Assembly (NCBI GenBank): GCA_903953455.1
Contig: CAJBJW010000303.1
Span: 1 to 10,624, forward strand
DNA: 10,624 bases
Reading direction: 5' to 3'
Source: an uncultured Pseudomonadota bacterium
GTDB lineage: Bacteria; Pseudomonadota; Gammaproteobacteria; Methylococcales; Methylomonadaceae
Notes under the pieces: model-generated
What the model saw: only the letters and a program-made list of their open reading frames with translations
What the model was told of the DNA's origin: nothing
Databases searched by the model: none
Program-made: the position numbers and the translations under genes
Shown: piece by piece, positions 7,296 through 10,624 of the stretch
Numbering within the stretch: position 1 is the first letter of the stretch
Layout: the number at the start of each line of letters is the position of its first letter

Positions 7296-8016
7296 ACAAC
7301 TTGCTTTAGTAACGGGTGCAAGTCGCGGAATTGGTCGTGCTATTGCTGAGCGGTTAGCACAAGATGGTTTTTTTGTTTTAGGTAGCGCAACCACAGAAAA
7401 TGGTGCAGCGGCAATTTCCGCTTATTTAGGTGAAAATGGTCGGGGATTGGCATTGGATGTTTCAGATGCAAGTTCAATTGATACCGTTATGAAAGCGATT
7501 AGTGGTGAATTTGGTACACCGCATGTACTTGTGAATAATGCAGGTATTACGCGCGATAACTTGCTTATGCGCATGAAAGACGATGAATGGGATGATATTA
7601 TATCAACAAATTTGACGTCCGTTTTTCGTATGAGTAAAGCCGTTTTACGTGGCATGATGAAAGCTAAAACAGGTCGAATTATCAATATTTCGTCAGTGGT
7701 TGGTTCAACAGGTAACGCAGGACAGGCTAATTATGCTGCAGCCAAAGCAGGTATGATTGGTTTCACTAAATCGATGGCAAAAGAAGTGGGATCGCGCAAT
7801 ATTACGGTCAACACAGTAGCACCGGGTTTTATTGATACCGATATGACAAAAGAATTAAGTGACGAGATTAAAAATGGCTTGCTTGCATCCATTCCGCTCG
7901 CACGTTTAGGACAAGCAACAGAGATTGCTCATGCGGTAAGTTTTTTAGCGTCTGATGGCGCGGCATATATTACCGGTGAAACCCTGCATATAAACGGTGG
8001 TTTGTTTATGCCCTAG
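7288..8016 (+). CDS. fabG: 3-oxoacyl-ACP reductase (NADPH)
   Basis: Reduces 3-ketoacyl-ACP to 3-hydroxyacyl-ACP in each elongation cycle; a short-chain dehydrogenase, usually a tetramer. The cofactor loop TGASRGIG (9-16), NNAG (83-86), the catalytic tetrad Asn108, Ser136 (INISSVVG), Tyr149 and Lys153 (YAAAK), and the APGFIDTDMT loop (178-187) are present. Length 242 is standard. The ATG has GGAG a few nt upstream, inside fabD, and overlaps fabD by 8 nt. Among the many short-chain dehydrogenases, the close match to FabG (GNAGQANYAAAKAG) and its place between fabD and acpP make this the dedicated fatty-acid enzyme. Confidence 0.98.
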   Translation: MTKQLALVTGASRGIGRAIAERLAQDGFFVLGSATTENGAAAISAYLGENGRGLALDVSDASSIDTVMKAISGEFGTPHVLVNNAGITRDNLLMRMKDDEWDDIISTNLTSVFRMSKAVLRGMMKAKTGRIINISSVVGSTGNAGQANYAAAKAGMIGFTKSMAKEVGSRNITVNTVAPGFIDTDMTKELSDEIKNGLLASIPLARLGQATEIAHAVSFLASDGAAYITGETLHINGGLFMP

Positions 8017-8063
8017 TAAGGGGACGGTGACCCGTTGTCTTCTTAAAAAAGGACGTTGCGGTT

Positions 8064-8073
8064 CACTATAGTG
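8064..8073 (+). promoter_or_regulatory. Palindrome next to the acpP -35 box
   Basis: CACTATAGTG is a perfect 10-bp palindrome whose last base is the first base of the acpP -35 hexamer. It also contains TATAGT (8067-8072), a 5-of-6 match to a -10, so a weaker upstream promoter is possible. No known regulator site was recognised. Confidence 0.35.
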
Positions 8074-8100
8074 TGACAACACGGCAATTTGCCGTATAAT
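8073..8100 (+). promoter_or_regulatory. Strong acpP promoter with palindromic spacer
   Basis: GTGACA (8073-8078, 5 of 6) and a perfect TATAAT (8095-8100) are 16 bp apart. Transcription should start near 8107, giving a leader of about 98 nt before acpP. The bases between the -10 and the predicted start, TCGCCC, form a GC-rich discriminator like those of rRNA and tRNA promoters that ppGpp and DksA repress, so growth-rate control is a reasonable inference. The spacer is occupied by the perfect palindrome ACGGCAA-T-TTGCCGT (8081-8095), which ends on the first T of the -10; a protein bound there would block polymerase. Confidence 0.7.
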
Positions 8101-8156
8101 TCGCCCGTCTTCTGGCTTTGCTGGGACGGTATTTTTAGTAAAAACAACAACAATAT

Positions 8157-8188
8157 CAAAACAAGTCATTATTTCATAACTTGTTTTG
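8157..8188 (+). promoter_or_regulatory. Hairpin in acpP leader beside the ribosome-binding site
   Basis: CAAAACAAGT (8157-8166) and ACTTGTTTTG (8179-8188) form a perfect 10-bp stem with a 12-nt loop. It ends 3 nt before the acpP Shine-Dalgarno region (CGAGGA, 8191-8196), leaving that site single stranded. It may stabilise the abundant acpP message or hold the start region open. A terminator role is less likely because the stem is AT-rich and no T-run follows it. Confidence 0.55.
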
Positions 8189-8204
8189 TTCGAGGATTAA
8201 AATT

Positions 8205-8435
8205 ATGAGTAATATTGAAGAACGCGTTAAAAAAATTGTTTCTGAGCAATTAGGTGTGAAAGACGAAATTGCTACTGACGCGTCATTTGTTGATGATTTA
8301 GGCGCGGATTCTTTGGACACCGTTGAGCTAGTTATGGCTTTAGAAGAAGAATTCGAATGCGAAATTCCAGATGAAGAAGCTGAAAAAATCACCACCGTTC
8401 AGCAAGCAATTGATTACGTCACTTCTCATCTTTAA
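8205..8435 (+). CDS. acpP: Acyl carrier protein
   Basis: Carries growing acyl chains on a phosphopantetheine arm through all steps of fatty-acid synthesis and to PlsX and other acyltransferases. The 76-residue acidic protein is nearly identical to E. coli AcpP around the attachment site: Ser36 in LGADSLDTVELVMALEEEF is the predicted phosphopantetheine serine, followed by EIPDEEAEKITTVQ in helix III. It is one residue shorter than E. coli in the loop before the site. The ATG is chosen for GAGGA 8 nt upstream and the conserved MSxIEERVKKI start; an upstream TTG in frame would place this ribosome-binding site inside the gene. It has its own promoter and is followed by a terminator-like hairpin, fitting its very high expression. 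Confidence 0.99.
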   Translation: MSNIEERVKKIVSEQLGVKDEIATDASFVDDLGADSLDTVELVMALEEEFECEIPDEEAEKITTVQQAIDYVTSHL

Positions 8436-8447
8436 GTAGACGCGCGT

Positions 8448-8481
8448 GTGGATGGACATCTGGTTCATCCACTGCATTTTT
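8448..8481 (+). terminator. Terminator or attenuator between acpP and fabF
   Basis: GTGGATGGAC (8448-8457) pairs with GTTCATCCAC (8463-8472): ten pairs including one G-U, around a 5-nt loop. TGCA and then TTTTT (8477-8481) follow. The T-run is short and set off by 4 nt, so leaky termination is more likely than a full stop, since fabF has no clear promoter of its own. This would give abundant short acpP transcripts and fewer reading into fabF. Confidence 0.65.
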
Positions 8482-8527
8482 ATACGTCAATTTCATTTCC
8501 CAGTTAAATTTTTTACGGTACACAATA

Positions 8528-9772
8528 GTGAGTAAACGTCGAGTCGTCATCACAGGATTAGGGGCAGTTACGCCTTTAGCTAACACAGTCGCGCAAACTT
8601 GGGCCGGTATTCTTGAAGGCAAAAGCGGCATTAGTGCGATTGATTCTTTTGATATTTCCCCTTTTACGACAACGTTTGGTGGTGTGATCCGTGATTTGGA
8701 TATTGGTCAGTATATTGCCGAAAAAGATGCAAAGCGCATGGATGGGTTTGTGCATTATGGTATCGCAGCAGGTTGCCAAGCATTTGAAGATAGCGGTCTT
8801 GTCGTGACGCAGGAAAATGCGGAGCGCATTGGCGTAGCTATTGGCTCAGGTATTGGCGGTATCACAGGTATCGAAGAATGTTATGCGACGTATGAAAAAG
8901 GCGGTCCTCGTCGTATTTCACCGTTTTTTGTACCGGGAAATATTATTAATATGATTTCAGGTAATCTATCAATTAAATATGGTCTAAAAGGGCCTAATTT
9001 TGCGATTGTTACCGCTTGTGCAACCGGTACGCATAATATTGGTGATGCAGCGCGTTTAATTGCATACGGTGATGCGGATGTAATGATTGCGGGTGGTGCT
9101 GAGCGTTGTACAACGTCACCAACGGCAATGGGTGGTTTCGCTTCAGCAAAAGCGCTTTCACGTCGCAATGAAGCACCTCAGCAAGCAAGTCGTCCTTGGG
9201 ATAAAGATCGTGATGGTTTTGTACTCAGTGATGGTGCAGGCGTGGTTGTTCTAGAAGAGCTTGAGCATGCTTTAGCACGTGGTGCGAAAATTTATGCTGA
9301 ACTTGTCGGTTATGGCATGAGTGGGGATGCATATCATATTACAACGCCTTCAGAAGGTGGGGAGGGCGCGGCGCGTTGCATGCGTAATGCTCTGCGTGAT
9401 GCAGGTTTAAATGCTAGCGATGTGGATTATATCAATGCACACGGTACATCAACACCGGCTGGGGATTTAGGTGAAACACAAGCCATGAAAGCGGCTTTAG
9501 GTGATCACGCATACAAGGTAGCGATCAGTTCAACAAAGTCGATGATTGGGCATATGTTGGGTGCTGCAGGTGGTATTGAAGCGGTATTAACAGCATTGAG
9601 TATCCAAAATCAAGTTGCACCGCCAACAATAAATTTAGAAAATCAAGATCCGTTGTGTGATTTGGATTATGTTCCAAATACGGCGCGGGAAATGAAAATT
9701 GATGTGGCAATGTCAAACTCGTTTGGGTTTGGTGGCACAAATGGCACGTTGGTTTTTAAACGTTACGCATAA
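8528..9772 (+). CDS. fabF: 3-oxoacyl-ACP synthase II (KAS II)
   Basis: Elongation condensing enzyme that adds malonyl-ACP to acyl-ACP; in gammaproteobacteria it also converts palmitoleoyl to cis-vaccenoyl chains. Catalytic Cys164 (TACATGTHN), His305 (NAHGTSTPAGD) and His342 (TKSMIGHMLGAAG), with the conserved Lys337, mark the Cys-His-His class. The N terminus KRRVVITGLGAVTPL and C-terminal SNSFGFGGTNGTLVF are standard, and 414 residues matches E. coli (413). The start is GTG; the alignment of MSKRRVVITG supports it and no ATG, GTG or TTG lies in frame nearby upstream. No clear Shine-Dalgarno sequence precedes it, so translation may be weak relative to acpP. FabB is excluded by position after acpP and by close match to FabF. 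Confidence 0.97.
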   Translation: MSKRRVVITGLGAVTPLANTVAQTWAGILEGKSGISAIDSFDISPFTTTFGGVIRDLDIGQYIAEKDAKRMDGFVHYGIAAGCQAFEDSGLVVTQENAERIGVAIGSGIGGITGIEECYATYEKGGPRRISPFFVPGNIINMISGNLSIKYGLKGPNFAIVTACATGTHNIGDAARLIAYGDADVMIAGGAERCTTSPTAMGGFASAKALSRRNEAPQQASRPWDKDRDGFVLSDGAGVVVLEELEHALARGAKIYAELVGYGMSGDAYHITTPSEGGEGAARCMRNALRDAGLNASDVDYINAHGTSTPAGDLGETQAMKAALGDHAYKVAISSTKSMIGHMLGAAGGIEAVLTALSIQNQVAPPTINLENQDPLCDLDYVPNTAREMKIDVAMSNSFGFGGTNGTLVFKRYA

Positions 9773-9802
9773 AAAATTCTTAATAAAACCACGATTCTTC
9801 AA

Positions 9803-10621
9803 ATGCTAGTCAATGGTGAAAGTCAAGACACTATTGCCATTATGGATCGTGGTTTTCAATATGGCGATGGTTTATTTGAAACCATTGAAATACACTCTTC
9901 AAAACCTCTTTTCTTAGAGCAACATCTAGCACGTTTAGTGCTTGGATGTCAGAAACTCTTAATTCCAAAACCCGATTTAGTATTGCTGCGCAATGAAATA
10001 GCTCAGTTAAGTTCTAATGCAGGTAGCGCAGTACTTAAAATAATTATCACGCGTGGTGAGGGTGGGCGAGGTTATCGACAGCCTGATTCTATTCAATCAA
10101 CCCGCATATTGAGTTTACATCCTTTTCCACATTATCCTGAAAATTATTACAGTGAAGGCATCTCTGCGCGATTTTGTGAAACGCGTTTAGGGCTGAGTCC
10201 ACTGCTTGCAGGCGTTAAACATTTGAATCGTTTAGAGCAAGTACTTGCCCGAGCAGAATGGGGAAGTGATGAGTTTCAAGAAGGATTAATGCTCGATATT
10301 GAGCAACATGTCATTGAAGGCACAATGACAAATTTATTTTATGTAAAAAATGGTATTTTATATACAGCACCTATAACACATTGCGGAATTGCAGGGATTA
10401 TTCGTGCGTGGATAATGACGCAATATTTAGTTGTAGAGGACTATTTCTCAATGGAAACGCTATTGCAATCGGATGAAATTTTTGTATGTAATTCGATTAT
10501 TGGTATTTGGGGAATACGTGAACTTGTTAATCGTCATTACAGTATCGGAAACATGACACAAACTCTTCAACACGCGCTATTGTGCGAAAAACAAAAACAG
10601 GTCGCGTATGAAAATGTCTAA
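9803..10621 (+). CDS. pabC: Aminodeoxychorismate lyase
   Basis: PLP enzyme that splits 4-amino-4-deoxychorismate into p-aminobenzoate and pyruvate for folate synthesis. It belongs to the fold-type IV aminotransferase family: MDRGFQYGDGLFETIEI (14-30), ITRGEGGRGY (82-91), and GVKHLNRLEQVLAR (137-150), where Lys139 is the predicted PLP lysine; EGTMTNLF (172-179) and the C-terminal QSDEIFVCNSI complete the pattern. At 272 residues it equals E. coli PabC (269). Branched-chain and D-amino-acid aminotransferases share the fold, but the GGRGY and KHLNRLEQV signatures and the place after fabF favour PabC. The ATG follows fabF by 30 nt without a clear ribosome-binding site. Its final codons overlap the likely next gene. 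Confidence 0.94.
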   Translation: MLVNGESQDTIAIMDRGFQYGDGLFETIEIHSSKPLFLEQHLARLVLGCQKLLIPKPDLVLLRNEIAQLSSNAGSAVLKIIITRGEGGRGYRQPDSIQSTRILSLHPFPHYPENYYSEGISARFCETRLGLSPLLAGVKHLNRLEQVLARAEWGSDEFQEGLMLDIEQHVIEGTMTNLFYVKNGILYTAPITHCGIAGIIRAWIMTQYLVVEDYFSMETLLQSDEIFVCNSIIGIWGIRELVNRHYSIGNMTQTLQHALLCEKQKQVAYENV

Positions 10622-10624
10622 ATC
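10608..10624 (+). CDS. Start of next gene, probably mltG (partial)
   Basis: An ATG inside the end of pabC (10608), with AGG at 10599-10601 six nt upstream, opens a frame reading MKMSK that runs off the window. A second ATG follows at 10614. In this class the gene after pabC is mltG (yceG), a membrane endolytic murein transglycosylase whose short basic N terminus would fit. Only five codons are visible, so identity rests on gene order alone. Confidence 0.4.

Noticed and set aside
8019..8037. Possible fabG terminator around ACGG-TGAC-CCGT
   Set aside because: The stem is only 4 bp plus a wobble and no T-run follows, so it does not qualify.
8105..8129. Hairpin CCGTC / GACGG at the very start of the acpP transcript
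   Set aside because: Only five good pairs, and the predicted start near 8107 would remove part of the 5' arm; too uncertain to annotate.
8181..8204. A longer acpP starting at an in-frame TTG
   Set aside because: It would place the clear GAGGA ribosome-binding site inside the gene and add residues absent from the ACP family.
8881..9168. A 95-codon minus-strand open frame inside fabF
   Set aside because: It mirrors the conserved FabF active-site region, and no start signal supports it.
1..10624. Mobile elements, CRISPR arrays, tRNA or rRNA genes, or a novel defence or biosynthetic system
   Set aside because: None seen on either strand; all space is taken by conserved housekeeping genes and gaps under 190 bp.

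Overview
The window comes from an AT-rich gammaproteobacterium. The evidence is the gene order yceD-rpmF-plsX-fabH-fabD-fabG-acpP-fabF-pabC, ending at what looks like the start of mltG. This is the fatty-acid cluster of Escherichia coli and its relatives, and the proteins, including a zinc-free L32, match gammaproteobacterial versions closely. A three-subunit sodium-pumping oxaloacetate decarboxylase lies next to it. I cannot name a genus from the sequence.

Left block (24-3304, minus strand): the oadG-oadA-oadB operon reads right to left and encodes a membrane-bound, biotin-dependent oxaloacetate decarboxylase. Its alpha subunit moves CO2 from oxaloacetate to biotin. The beta subunit decarboxylates the biotin and exports Na+. 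The small gamma subunit anchors and assembles the complex. A 185-bp divergent region (3305-3489) separates it from the right block and holds candidate promoters in both directions.

Right block (3490-10621, plus strand): yceD and rpmF (ribosome assembly and ribosomal protein L32) are translationally coupled and followed by a strong intrinsic terminator. Next come plsX (acyl-phosphate synthesis for phospholipids), fabH (initiation condensing enzyme), fabD (malonyl transfer to ACP), fabG (ketoacyl reduction), acpP (acyl carrier protein), fabF (elongation condensing enzyme) and pabC (aminodeoxychorismate lyase, folate pathway). A 188-bp gap before acpP carries a near-consensus promoter with a palindrome in its spacer, and a leader hairpin ends next to the ribosome-binding site. 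A second terminator-like hairpin sits between acpP and fabF. Together these would let ACP be made in excess of the enzymes around it.

Every protein gene is intact and carries its family's catalytic residues. I found no mobile element, CRISPR array, tRNA or rRNA, and no gap over 300 bp. I see no new multi-gene system. The observations worth checking are regulatory: a yceD promoter whose predicted start coincides with the ATG, the palindrome inside the acpP promoter, the acpP leader hairpin, and two intra-operon terminators.
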